From: Telluribacter humicola
GTDB lineage: Bacteria; Bacteroidota; Bacteroidia; Cytophagales; Spirosomataceae
Assembly: GCF_017355935.1 (NCBI RefSeq)
Contig: NZ_JAFIQT010000009.1
Coordinates: 62,001-126,000, forward strand
Direction: 5' to 3'
Length of the DNA: 64,000 bases
In this document: in pieces, positions 54,071 to 62,730 of the stretch
How the letters are laid out: each line of letters starts with the position of its first letter
Position numbering within the stretch: the stretch's first letter is position 1
Made by a program: the position numbers and the translations under genes
Notes under the pieces: model-generated
Databases searched by the model: none
What the model saw: only the letters and a program-made list of their open reading frames with translations
What the model was told of the DNA's origin: nothing

Positions 54071-54406
54071 TCGTTAATCGGTCTGTGTCAAAAAATGGTG
54101 CGCAAAGTTACAGTGATTTTTTGGAAGTACCTGACTCGTATGAGTACGACCCGGCAGGAGATGCAGCAGGGACGCAGCCACTTTATTCATATAATAAAAA
54201 AATAATAGAAAAAAACCATGTGAGAATAGTACTACTGTACCATGGAAGTATAGTAGGAGGGTTATGTGTAAAGTGCAAAAATAGGTATGCATACACCTGA
54301 TGGCGATTGAAAGAATTGAAAATCTGAATGATCCAGGGCGGGATTTGATGCGTAAGTATTGATAATTCACCTCCCGAGGGACGGGAGTGACAAAACCTTT
54401 ACTACT
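54071..54406. other. Divergent region upstream of ferritin-like genes
   Basis: 336 bp without a convincing gene, AT-rich near the middle. It contains a 10-bp palindrome GTATGCATAC (54285-54294) and a small hairpin CTCCCG/CGGGAG (54371-54376 and 54382-54387) that ends 19 nt before the start codon at 54407 and could affect translation. Confidence 0.45.
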
Positions 54407-55117
54407 ATGAAGAGAATGAAAGATGCATTGAAAAACTCCGAATTTTCGGAAAATCAGATGCTTACCCAAGTGGGTAGACGCTTTTTCCTCAGATCAGCCG
54501 GATTGACCGCCGTGACCGGAGCATTTATACTAGGTGCCTGTCAGGATCATGACATGGAACCTGATGCCACAGTTGATTTAGGTTCGGGAGATATCGGAAT
54601 ACTAAATTATGCTTATGCGCTGGAGCAACTGGAAGCGGCTTTCTATACTCAGGTAATAGATATGCCATATCAGGGCATGACTGATATGGAAAAAAGATTC
54701 CTAACAGATATCCGTGATCATGAGATTATCCACCGCGAGTTCTTTAAGGCGGCACTGGGTAGCGCTGCCATCCAGGGACTGGAAGTAAACTTCTCTTCAG
54801 TTAACTTCATGGATCGTGCTAGTGTACTGGGTACTGCCCGTGTATTAGAAGACACCGGAGTCGCTGCCTACAATGGTGCTGGAAAATATATAGAAGATGT
54901 TCAGTATCTGTTAGTAGCGGGTAAAATCGTATCGGTAGAGGCGCGTCATGCTGCCATTATCCGTAATCTTCTGCAGCCAATGACAAGATACTTCGCCGGG
55001 GATGACATAGTAGATCCAATGACTGGTCTTGATGTGGCCAAAGAGCCTGCCATGATTCTGGCTGATGCTCAACCGCTGATCGAGACACGGATCACTGCTA
55101 ACAACCTGCCTAAATAA
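54407..55117 (+). CDS. Exported ferritin-like domain protein 1
   Basis: 236 aa from the ATG at 54407; a TTG-led extension upstream is open but unlikely. A twin-arginine signal with lipobox-like end (GRRFFLRSAGLTAVTGAFILGAC) suggests a Tat-exported lipoprotein. The mature part is a four-helix ferritin-like domain with ligand-type motifs LEQLEAAFYTQ, IRDHEIIHREFF, LEDTGVAAYNG and VSVEARHAAIIRNLL, as in the ferritin_2 family. It probably binds a di-metal centre; whether it stores iron or acts in stress defence is not established. The second copy follows after 29 bp. Confidence 0.88.
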   Translation: MKRMKDALKNSEFSENQMLTQVGRRFFLRSAGLTAVTGAFILGACQDHDMEPDATVDLGSGDIGILNYAYALEQLEAAFYTQVIDMPYQGMTDMEKRFLTDIRDHEIIHREFFKAALGSAAIQGLEVNFSSVNFMDRASVLGTARVLEDTGVAAYNGAGKYIEDVQYLLVAGKIVSVEARHAAIIRNLLQPMTRYFAGDDIVDPMTGLDVAKEPAMILADAQPLIETRITANNLPK

Positions 55118-55146
55118 GTATCCACCTGTTAACATCCTAGAAGACT

Positions 55147-55944
55147 ATGAACTTATTCAAAATAATAGATGATCTCCAGCAAATTGACGGTGAAGCTATT
55201 GACCGGCTGGAACACGCTTCAAGACGTAGCTTTATCAGCAACCTCGGAAGTTTAAGTAAAAAGGCGGCATTGGCTGCTGCTCCGGTGGCCGTAGCCTCTA
55301 TGTTCAATAAAGCTACTGCTCAATCAGCAATGGCGGTTGAAGTATTGCAATTTGCACTTACGCTCGAGTACCTTGAGGCTGAGTTTTATACCATGGGTGT
55401 AAATAAAGCCGGACTTATACCGGCGGAAACAATGGATGTGTTTGATCAGATCAGAAAGCATGAGGTAGCTCACGTGAAGCTGCTGGAAAATGCGCTGGGC
55501 CTGACCCCTAATCAGAACAAGCCGAACTTCAACTTCAACGTAATGGGACTTGATCCATTTAATAATTACGCTGATTTTGTGTTCCTGGCGCATGCATTTG
55601 AAGATCTTGGGGTTCGTGCTTACAAAGGACAAGCCGGAAATCTGATCAACGATGATGCTATTCTGCAGGTAGCGCTTCAGATTCACTCAGTAGAGGCACG
55701 CCATGCCGCGGAAGTACGTCACATCCTGAGCATGATGAGAAACAACCCGAATATTGAGCCATGGATTACCCTGGCTCAGGGAGAGCCGGCACCTGTTTAC
55801 GCAGGTGAAGATAATACTACGCATGCTGGTCTTGATGTTATGACGGTTACCAGTAAGTCAAAAGAGGCAGTAACGGAGGCTTTTGATGAGCCTTTATCGA
55901 AACAAGCAGTACTGGATATTGCTAAGCCTTTCATTGTAATGTAG
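55147..55944 (+). CDS. Exported ferritin-like domain protein 2
   Basis: 265 aa. A Tat-like signal is set 25 residues in (RRSFISNLGSLSKKAALAAAPVAVASM), preceded by a charged leader. The ferritin-like domain has LEYLEAEFYTMGV, IRKHEVAHVKLLENAL, FEDLGVRAYKG and HSVEARHAAEVRHIL, in the same order as in its upstream neighbour. The C-terminus is longer (to about 265), with PVYAGEDNTTHAGLDV. Paralogue pair by duplication, co-transcribed, with an intrinsic terminator downstream. Confidence 0.9.
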   Translation: MNLFKIIDDLQQIDGEAIDRLEHASRRSFISNLGSLSKKAALAAAPVAVASMFNKATAQSAMAVEVLQFALTLEYLEAEFYTMGVNKAGLIPAETMDVFDQIRKHEVAHVKLLENALGLTPNQNKPNFNFNVMGLDPFNNYADFVFLAHAFEDLGVRAYKGQAGNLINDDAILQVALQIHSVEARHAAEVRHILSMMRNNPNIEPWITLAQGEPAPVYAGEDNTTHAGLDVMTVTSKSKEAVTEAFDEPLSKQAVLDIAKPFIVM

Positions 55945-55973
55945 AAAGTGGGGTTTTGGAATAGGTAGTGTTT

Positions 55974-56006
55974 AGAGCGGACTTGCAGTAGCAGGTCCGC
56001 TCTTTT
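55974..56006 (+). terminator. Intrinsic terminator after ferritin-like pair
   Basis: AGAGCGGAC (55974-55982) pairs with GTCCGCTCT (55995-56003), extended by TGC/GCA across a mismatch, with loop AGTA and a following T-run. It lies 30 bp after the stop. Confidence 0.85.
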
Positions 56007-56107
56007 CCTATGCTTGAGTTCAACACCAGACTGTAAAGCTGAGTCCATTAGTAGCGGTAGCCGTAATGTTGCTTTAGATAGCACATAACTCGTGCACCTA
56101 TCAGCTT

Positions 56108-57892
56108 ATGATTACTATGTTACGTACCACCTACTACTTCAAGTACCTACTGCTATTTCTGATCTGTATGGGGGCAGCCACCGTGGCTCAAAGCCAGTCG
56201 GCCACACAGCGCACCTACTGCAACCCCATGGACATTGACTACAAGTACAACTTTGAGCAGTTGAATGAGCGCATTTCCTACCGCTCAGCCGCTGATCCGG
56301 TCATTGTTAATCATAAAGGGGAGTACTACCTCTTCGCTACCATTTCGGGTGGGTACTGGCACTCCAAGGATATGGTCAACTGGAAGTACATTGTACCCAA
56401 TCGATGGCCTTTTGAGGATATGTGTGCCCCGGCGGCACTGTCAGTGCGGGACACGCTGTTCCTGTTTCAGTCTACCTTTGAATCGCGGCCTATCCTGTAT
56501 TCGGTAGCGCCTAAGGAGGGGAAGCTGGAATTCTACAACCGCTGGATGCCGCGGCTGCCCAAGGACATAGGCCCCTGGGACCCGGCCATATTTCATGATC
56601 CGGATACCGACCGCTGGTTTATGTACTGGGGCTCATCCAATGTATACCCCATTTTCGGTGCTGAGCTGGACCACAGCAAGTGGCTGGCTTACAAGGGGGA
56701 GTACAAGGCCATGTTCTGGCTGGACCAGTACCAGCACGGCTGGGAACGCTTCGGCCTTAATCACTCAGATCCCTTCAAACCTTTCATGGAAGGAGCCTGG
56801 ATGACCAAGCACAACGGCAAGTACTACCTGCAGTACGGGGCACCCGGAACAGAATACAACGTCTACGCCAATGGTACCTACGTAGGAAAGGACCCGCTCG
56901 GTCCCTTTGAGTATGCACCTTACAACCCATTCTCCTACAAGCCCGGTGGCTTTGTACAGGGTGCGGGCCACGGCAATACCTTCCAGGACAACTTCGGCAA
57001 CTACTGGAATACCGGCACACCCTGGATCGCCGTCAACTGGAATTTTGAGCGCCGGATAGCCCTATTCCCGGCGGGTTTTGATAAGGACGATCAGCTGTAC
57101 GCCAATACACGGTTTGGGGATTTACCCCACTACCTCCCCACCAAAAAGTGGCAGGACCGCAATGAACTGTTTACAGGCTGGATGTTGCTCTCGTACCGCA
57201 AGCCAGTCACGGCCTCGTCGGTGCAGGATACTATGCAGGCTAGCCATGTAACGGACGAAAACCCGCGGACCTTTTGGGTAGCAAAGCAAAACAAGCCGGG
57301 TGAAACGCTCACCATGGACCTGCAGAGCGAGTACGAGGTAAGCGCCATCCAGATCAACTATACCGATTACAAGTCGGATATCTTCGATAATGATCCCAAT
57401 AAGGTCTACACACAGTTTAAGCTGTATACTTCCCGTGACGGTAAAAAGTGGGATCTGGTTGCGGACCTGACCAAAGAACCCCGCCGCGACCGGCCCTGCG
57501 CGTATGTTGAATTGCCGCAGGCAGTGCGGGCCCGGTATATCCGCTATGAACATGTACATGTGGGAGCTCCTAAGCTGGCCATTAGTGATATGAGGGTATT
57601 TGGCAAAGGAGCAGGTAAGGTACCGGTTACACCCGCCGGAATCACGGTAATACGTCAGAAGGATGAGCGTAACGCTGACATAAGCTGGGAGCGGGTACCC
57701 GGTGCGGTGGGCTACAACATCCTATGGGGAATCGGACCGGACAAACTGTACCAGGCGTACCAGATCTGGGACGACCAGCCCAACAGGCTGGAGCTGCGCG
57801 CGCTCAACGTGGGAGTGCCCTACTACTTTGCCATTGAGGCTTTTAATGAAAATGGTGTGTCTAAAGTGAGCGAGGTAGTTGGAAAAAAGTAG
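56108..57892 (+). CDS. GH43-like five-bladed propeller glycosidase with discoidin and FN3 domains
   Basis: 594 aa with a signal peptide (to about TVAQSQ). The N-terminal catalytic part (about 40-345) has the GH43/62-type acidic triad candidates Asp63 in SAADPVIVNHKGEYYLF, Asp in GPWDPAIFHDPDTDRWFMYWG and Glu in EGAWMTKHNGKYYLQYG. A discoidin-like domain follows (about 360-505; ASSVQDTMQASHVTDENPRTFWV) with an FN3-like end (about 510-594; NADISWERVPGAVGYNILWG). It is secreted and probably acts on arabinose- or xylose-type linkages, but GH43 relatives vary widely. Monocistronic; no susCD or permease nearby. Confidence 0.9.
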   Translation: MITMLRTTYYFKYLLLFLICMGAATVAQSQSATQRTYCNPMDIDYKYNFEQLNERISYRSAADPVIVNHKGEYYLFATISGGYWHSKDMVNWKYIVPNRWPFEDMCAPAALSVRDTLFLFQSTFESRPILYSVAPKEGKLEFYNRWMPRLPKDIGPWDPAIFHDPDTDRWFMYWGSSNVYPIFGAELDHSKWLAYKGEYKAMFWLDQYQHGWERFGLNHSDPFKPFMEGAWMTKHNGKYYLQYGAPGTEYNVYANGTYVGKDPLGPFEYAPYNPFSYKPGGFVQGAGHGNTFQDNFGNYWNTGTPWIAVNWNFERRIALFPAGFDKDDQLYANTRFGDLPHYLPTKKWQDRNELFTGWMLLSYRKPVTASSVQDTMQASHVTDENPRTFWVAKQNKPGETLTMDLQSEYEVSAIQINYTDYKSDIFDNDPNKVYTQFKLYTSRDGKKWDLVADLTKEPRRDRPCAYVELPQAVRARYIRYEHVHVGAPKLAISDMRVFGKGAGKVPVTPAGITVIRQKDERNADISWERVPGAVGYNILWGIGPDKLYQAYQIWDDQPNRLELRALNVGVPYYFAIEAFNENGVSKVSEVVGKK

Positions 57893-58012
57893 TGGCTGAA
57901 AACTAGATGGCACGTTATTTTATGAGTAGTTGCATGCACCTGATAAGTGCGGCAAGGGGATGGGACAAACCATGTAAAAAAGTGATGAAATAACAGTTGA
58001 CACAACCGCTAT

Positions 58013-58756
58013 ATGATTGTAACCGAAGAGCAGAGAGAACAGTCTCAAGCCTTTTACCGCGAAGCATTGACCATGCTGAATGAGTGTGGTACCCGATACA
58101 TGCTGGGAGGCGCTTTTGCCATGTTTCACTACACGGGCATCTACCGTGACACCAAAGACCTGGATATATTCTGCAAACCAAGCGAGTATCCTAAGATCCT
58201 AAAGCATTTTTCTGAAAGGGGCTTTGAAACCCAGTTGACCGATGTACGGTGGCTGGCTAAGGTATTCAATGGAGAGTACTTTATTGACATCATCTTTGAT
58301 ACCGTCAATAATATATGTACTGTCGATGATAGCTGGTACGAACATGCATCCAGAGCCCAGTTTGCCGGAGTGGATGTACTCTTTCTACCTCCCGAAGAGC
58401 TGATCTGGTGTAAGATGTACGTTCAGAACCGCGAACGCTACGATGGAGCCGATGTCAATCATATCATACTCCGCTACGGTAAGAACATGGACTGGAAGCG
58501 TGTCCTTTTTCGTATGGACCCCCACTGGCACTTGCTGCTGATTCAGATACTGCTTTTTCAGTTTGTGTACCCATCCGACTACCACGAGATTATTCCCCGT
58601 TGGCTTTTTGAGGAGTTAATGGCACGCGCCCATGAGCAGTACGACCTGCCATCGTCCCTGGAAAAGGTGTGCCGTGGTCCTGTGATAGACCAGACCCAGT
58701 ACATGGTTGACATCAAAGAATGGGACTATAAAGTATCCACCATCAAAACTACCTAA
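58013..58756 (+). CDS. Pol-beta-superfamily nucleotidyltransferase-like protein
   Basis: 247 aa, cytoplasmic. The nucleotidyltransferase signature is clear: GG at 32-33 (YMLGGAFAMFHYTGIYRDTKDLDIF in part), the catalytic DLD at 49-51, and a third carboxylate near Asp92 (GEYFIDIIFD). A PEELIWCKMYVQNRERYDGADVNHII region in the middle is typical of nucleotidyltransferase-fold proteins of the DUF6036/AbiEii-like type. No signal or membrane segment. The metallophosphoesterase gene starts 2 bp after its stop, so the two form an operon. The substrate (nucleic acid, protein or small molecule) is unknown. Confidence 0.8.
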   Translation: MIVTEEQREQSQAFYREALTMLNECGTRYMLGGAFAMFHYTGIYRDTKDLDIFCKPSEYPKILKHFSERGFETQLTDVRWLAKVFNGEYFIDIIFDTVNNICTVDDSWYEHASRAQFAGVDVLFLPPEELIWCKMYVQNRERYDGADVNHIILRYGKNMDWKRVLFRMDPHWHLLLIQILLFQFVYPSDYHEIIPRWLFEELMARAHEQYDLPSSLEKVCRGPVIDQTQYMVDIKEWDYKVSTIKTT

Positions 58757-58758
58757 CT

Positions 58759-59499
58759 ATGGAAGAAACGCCGAAAGTAAGAATAGCTGCAGTTGGAGAT
58801 ATACATGTCCGGGAGACGGATAAAGGCAAGTGGGCGGAGTGTTTCAAACTGGTATCTGAGCAGGCCGATGTGCTCCTGCTCTGTGGAGACCTGACCGATA
58901 CCGGTGACGAAATGGAGGCCGAAGTACTGGTCGAGGAACTTAAACATTGTAAGATACCGGTAGTGGCCGTACTGGGAAACCATGACTACGAGAAAAACCG
59001 ACATAAGCTCATCCGTCAAATCGTACAAAGTGAGAATGTACACGTGCTGGATGGTGAAGCTGTGGTCATCAAAGGAGTAGGATTTGCCGGAGTAAAGGGC
59101 TTTGGCGGCGGATTTGATAATCACATGCTCTCGATGTTTGGGGAGGGAGCCATGAAAGCCTTTGTACAGGAAGCCGTAGATGAAGCCCTGCACCTGGACC
59201 GCGCTCTGGCTCGCCTTGACTCCGATCATGAGGATATCAAAAAAATAGCTGTCCTGCATTACTCCCCCATCAAGGAGACGATAGTGGGAGAGCCGGAAGT
59301 GATTTTTCCATTTATGGGTTCATCCCGTCTGGCTGAACCACTTCGTCGGCGCAATGTAATAGCGGCCTTCCATGGCCATGCCCACGTGGGTACCCTTGAA
59401 GGAGAGATCAGCGGAGGTGGCACCAAGGTATTCAACGTAGCTAAGCAAATTCTGAACAAGGCTGGTTATAATCCGCCTTTCTATCTATTCGAAGTATAG
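58759..59499 (+). CDS. Cytoplasmic calcineurin-like metallophosphoesterase
   Basis: 246 aa, no signal. The metal-binding set is complete: VGDIHVRE, CGDLTDTGD, LGNHDYEK, LHYSP and FHGHAHVG. The sequence GFAGVKGFGGGFDNH is unusual and may form a substrate loop. Start ATG 2 bp after the nucleotidyltransferase stop implies translational coupling and a joint function such as modification and its removal. It converges on the OmpR-type regulator gene. Confidence 0.92.
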   Translation: MEETPKVRIAAVGDIHVRETDKGKWAECFKLVSEQADVLLLCGDLTDTGDEMEAEVLVEELKHCKIPVVAVLGNHDYEKNRHKLIRQIVQSENVHVLDGEAVVIKGVGFAGVKGFGGGFDNHMLSMFGEGAMKAFVQEAVDEALHLDRALARLDSDHEDIKKIAVLHYSPIKETIVGEPEVIFPFMGSSRLAEPLRRRNVIAAFHGHAHVGTLEGEISGGGTKVFNVAKQILNKAGYNPPFYLFEV

Positions 59500-59502
59500 T
59501 AG

Positions 59503-60219
59503 CTACGCCTGTACCTGTTCAGCCCCTTTGAACAGGTACCCTACACCTTTCAGAGTAACTATTTCAACCGTCGGGTCTTCGCGGAAGTAGTCGCGGAGGC
59601 GGGTGATGTACACATCCAGATTGCGCGAATTAAAGAAGGAGTCATCGCTCCAGACCCGCATCAGGATGTCACGTCGCTGTACCTTGAAGTTGCGGTTTTC
59701 GACCAGTATACTGAGTAGTTCGGTCTCCCGGTGCGATAGTTTGCGTACCTGCCCGTCCAGATGTAGCTCGTATAGGTGTGGATAAAATGTGTATCGTCCC
59801 AAGCGAATGCAATCTAATGTAGCAGGGGTGGTAGGCTCGGCCGAATGCTGCCCGGCCAGCTGATACAGATTTTTTATCCGGATAATCAATTCTTCCATAC
59901 TGAAAGGCTTCCGGATGTAGTCATTACCACCCGACTGAAATCCTTTAAGTACATCATCTGTCTGGGTTTTAGCGGTCAGAAACAGGATAGGCATCCTGGG
60001 GTTTAGACTCCGGATTTCCCGCGCCAGCTCGTAGCCATCGCGCTGCGGTAGCATCACGTCCAGTACGCACAGGTCTGGCCCAAAGACAAGGTACTGAGGC
60101 ATTACTTCACCGCCATCCGTCACCATACATACCTCAAAGTCGCGGCTTTCCAGACTTTCCTTCACGATCTTGCCCAGAAAAGGCTCGTCCTCAACGTACA
60201 GTAGTTTGATGCGTGTCAT
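59503..60219 (-). CDS. OmpR/PhoB-family response regulator
   Basis: 238 aa. Receiver domain with acidic pocket YVEDEP, phosphoacceptor Asp54 in CVLDVMLPQRDGYEL, Thr in ILFLTAKTQ and Lys in YIRKPFSMEEL. The winged-helix output (about 145-232; LSHRETELLSILVENRNF, SRNLDVYITRLRDYF, VTLKGVGYLF) is complete. It overlaps the kinase gene by 29 bp. A 10-bp inverted repeat (GTACCTGTTC at 59511-59520 with 59530-59539) spans its last codons and may help end transcription against the convergent phosphoesterase gene. Confidence 0.96.
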   Translation of the reverse strand: MTRIKLLYVEDEPFLGKIVKESLESRDFEVCMVTDGGEVMPQYLVFGPDLCVLDVMLPQRDGYELAREIRSLNPRMPILFLTAKTQTDDVLKGFQSGGNDYIRKPFSMEELIIRIKNLYQLAGQHSAEPTTPATLDCIRLGRYTFYPHLYELHLDGQVRKLSHRETELLSILVENRNFKVQRRDILMRVWSDDSFFNSRNLDVYITRLRDYFREDPTVEIVTLKGVGYLFKGAEQVQA

Positions 60220-61954
60220 TAGTACTTGTGGTAGTTAAAGTAGAGTTAGGTCGGCTCAAGCTACGGGGCAGGAGTAGGGTAAAGCGGCTGCCCTGACCCG
60301 GCTCACTTTCTACATCTATACGCCCCCCGTGCGCTTTTACCACGCTGGCTACGTAGCTAAGGCCCAGGCCATACCCTTTTACGTTATGTATATTACCGGA
60401 AGGTACCCGGAAGAACTTATCAAATATTTTATGACGGTACTCTTCCGGAATGCCTATTCCCTTATCCATTACTTCCAGCTTGATTGATTCATCCGTAGCC
60501 CCTAGTTTGACCGTAATGTTAGGGGTACCTTCGCTGTACTTCAGAGCATTGTCGAGCAGGTTGTACAGGACGTTGGTCAGGTGTACACGATCTGCGAGTA
60601 GTAGATGATTATTGCCCTGCGGCTCGTAGGTACAGCGGGCACCGTATTTTTCCAGTTGCGGCTTCATTGTACTTAGTACCTGCCGGACCAGCTCGTCGGC
60701 ATCCAACTGCTCAGGCGTGAGCGCCAGGTCCTGCTGTTCAAAGAGAGCCATCTTCAGTACCTTGTCTACCAGCATGGCCAGGCGGTCCAGCTCCTTCCGG
60801 GAAATGTCGAGGTACTCTCGCGTCTGCTCAGGGTTCTGCGTTACGCCGAAGTTTTGTAAAGCCTCCAGCGCTACGCCTACGGTGGCAATGGGCGTCTTGA
60901 GCTCGTGGGTTACGTTACTTATAAAATCATTTTTTATCTGAATAAGCCGCTGCTGCCGCTGCAGGTTCAGGTGAATCACGGCAAAAGCCAACCCGGTCAT
61001 GGCCAGCAGGAACACCGAGAACAGGAGCTGCGGAATAATTTTCCGGAAAAGAAAACCCTGGTGCCAGGTGAAGATCGCAGAATACCTGGAATCCATTGGC
61101 ATACTACTAGGTGTCGGTAACGTACGCAGGGCCGAGGTAAAGACTGCCGAGTATCTCGAAATTAGGGACCTGCTACCGGGTGTCGGCAAAGCGGGCGGTA
61201 CCCTGGGAGCCTGGTCGCCGCGAGCCTCAGGAGTACGTATGACGGTAAAGGACAGGTCAATGCCTGCCTTCTGAAGACGTTGCGCATAGGCCACCTCCAG
61301 ATTTTTAATAGGTAAGGTGTCATTCCCCAGATGGACCAGAAACCGGTCATGCTGGAGCGGTGGGGGGCCGGGGACGCCACCGTTACTACCTGGACCATTT
61401 TTGCGGAGATTAATTCGACGCTGCACCGGCCTGAGTACCCGACTGATCATCTGTTTCAGGGAATCACCTTCGGCCGATGTACCCATGATTCGGATTTCTA
61501 TATTGGATACCTGACCGGAGTCCCGTATTGGATTTCCTTCTGCGTCCTGACCCGGTGCGGTGTGGCGAGGCCCGGCCTGGCGAGGCCCGGCCTGGCGAGG
61601 CCCGGTGTGGCTCTGGTAGAACACCAGTGTATCGGCTTGTAAGCTGCCTTGTTTAGACTCCCTCTTCCAAACGACCTTATCTGTTTTTTGACCTTGAAAC
61701 GAAACTGCTACTTTTTGCTGAATTACGGAGTCTTCCAGCGCCTGTACAGTATTGGCAAACAGCAGGTTTGTTTCTCTCAGCAGCAGGTCTCTTTGTTCAG
61801 CGTACTCCTGGCGCAGCCAGAACGCCTGGAAGGCCGCCAGCAGTAGTAAACTGGCGACCATCAGGGTGGCAGGTAGTATATTTCTGTTCAATCGCTGCAT
61901 GAGCTGCCTACTGTCTGTATTTTTTGGATTATCCGGTAAAGGCCAGGTACCCAT
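60191..61954 (-). CDS. Membrane sensor histidine kinase with repeat-bearing periplasmic domain
   Basis: 587 aa. Two transmembrane helices (about 27-48 and 307-329) bracket a periplasmic sensor region of about 255 residues. HisKA has phosphoacceptor His350 in SNVTHELKTPIATVG; the HATPase motifs are NLLDNALKYSEG, DKGIGIPEEY and GYGLGLSYV. The ATG at 61954 overlaps the GLPGLI gene stop by 1 base (TAATG), which supports it; an ATG at 61900 is an alternative. The sensor region carries three AGPRQ-type pentapeptide units (about 117-133) and a 23-residue tandem duplication beginning LPTP at 256 and 279. Stimulus unknown; probably envelope related. Confidence 0.94.
   Translation of the reverse strand: MGTWPLPDNPKNTDSRQLMQRLNRNILPATLMVASLLLLAAFQAFWLRQEYAEQRDLLLRETNLLFANTVQALEDSVIQQKVAVSFQGQKTDKVVWKRESKQGSLQADTLVFYQSHTGPRQAGPRQAGPRHTAPGQDAEGNPIRDSGQVSNIEIRIMGTSAEGDSLKQMISRVLRPVQRRINLRKNGPGSNGGVPGPPPLQHDRFLVHLGNDTLPIKNLEVAYAQRLQKAGIDLSFTVIRTPEARGDQAPRVPPALPTPGSRSLISRYSAVFTSALRTLPTPSSMPMDSRYSAIFTWHQGFLFRKIIPQLLFSVFLLAMTGLAFAVIHLNLQRQQRLIQIKNDFISNVTHELKTPIATVGVALEALQNFGVTQNPEQTREYLDISRKELDRLAMLVDKVLKMALFEQQDLALTPEQLDADELVRQVLSTMKPQLEKYGARCTYEPQGNNHLLLADRVHLTNVLYNLLDNALKYSEGTPNITVKLGATDESIKLEVMDKGIGIPEEYRHKIFDKFFRVPSGNIHNVKGYGLGLSYVASVVKAHGGRIDVESEPGQGSRFTLLLPRSLSRPNSTLTTTSTNDTHQTTVR
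61067..61191 (-). repeat. 69-bp tandem duplication in kinase gene
   Basis: Copies beginning at 61067 and 61136 are offset by exactly 69 bp. They share GGT(A/G)AAGA, GGTGTCGG and other blocks and encode two 23-residue units with common LPTP and SRYSA(V/I)FT just outside the second membrane helix. The DNA has diverged noticeably, so the duplication is not recent. Confidence 0.8.
61564..61608 (-). repeat. Three 15-bp tandem units in kinase gene
   Basis: The unit GGCGAGGCCCGGCCT occurs twice exactly (61564-61578, 61579-61593) and once with changes (61594-61608), encoding AGPRQ-type pentapeptides in the periplasmic domain. Near identity suggests recent slippage. Confidence 0.85.
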
Positions 61955-62679
61955 TACCCACCAATACGTATTATACCGCCTCTTTCCTTCATGAAGTCAT
62001 CGCGGATTTTATTGAACTGGGCTTCCGTAACCTTCTTACCTCCCGAAGGTACCTTCAGGTCGGCGTCGGTTAGTTTTTTAAAGTCCAGCTTTGTGGCGGT
62101 ATACACTAGTTCGCCGTCATTTACGTCCATTTCCAGAATCAGCCCCGGCAGGCCACCGTACCCGGCCGGACCACTGGACACAGGAATAGCTTCCGTAAAC
62201 CAGGCCACCACCGGCTGGTTGCGCTCGGGCTGGGTATAGGTAGCCTGCATGCAGTCATAGCCGTTGATCTTCTTCGTTTCGCCGGTCAGCTTCCAGGGCG
62301 TCTGCTTCAGCTCATCCCGGATCAGGAACTTCTGCCCGGCCAGTTCCCGCAGCTCCACGCCCTTCTTCTCCTCAAAGTTACGATAGATTTCGTTCTGCGG
62401 TCCCCGCCTTACCATCCGCATGGCGTTGCCGTTCTGATCAGTTGTTTCCTCATCGATATCATTGACCTCCACATTCTTGTACAAAGACTCCACCCCCCGC
62501 ACAGCCAGTTGCATTTTGTCCGTATGGAACTCCGGCATCATCGCTTTCATGGACTCGTCGGGCAGGCGGCGGTGCATGTTAATCTTCTGGTCGTAAAGGA
62601 CGATGCCTTCGTTGGTTTGGGCGGTGGCGTTCCAGCCGTAGCACAGGGTCATTAATACTCCTAAAATACGCTTTTTCAT
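61954..62679 (-). CDS. GLPGLI-family secreted protein
   Basis: 241 aa with a signal peptide (MKKRILGVLMTLCYGWNATA). The family-defining motif appears as GGLPGLILEMD near 185, with the usual upstream segment KKINGYDCMQATYTQ and VVAWFTEAIPVSSGPAGYGGLPG in part. GLPGLI proteins are specific to Bacteroidota and almost always sit beside an OMP_b-brl_3-type outer-membrane barrel, as here, but their function is unknown. It starts 51 bp after the receptor gene, and its stop overlaps the kinase start. Confidence 0.95.
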   Translation of the reverse strand: MKKRILGVLMTLCYGWNATAQTNEGIVLYDQKINMHRRLPDESMKAMMPEFHTDKMQLAVRGVESLYKNVEVNDIDEETTDQNGNAMRMVRRGPQNEIYRNFEEKKGVELRELAGQKFLIRDELKQTPWKLTGETKKINGYDCMQATYTQPERNQPVVAWFTEAIPVSSGPAGYGGLPGLILEMDVNDGELVYTATKLDFKKLTDADLKVPSGGKKVTEAQFNKIRDDFMKERGGIIRIGG

Positions 62680-62730
62680 GGATGTAATAGATTAAATAGT
62701 GAATGAATGCAATGAGTTAAGATTAGCTGA

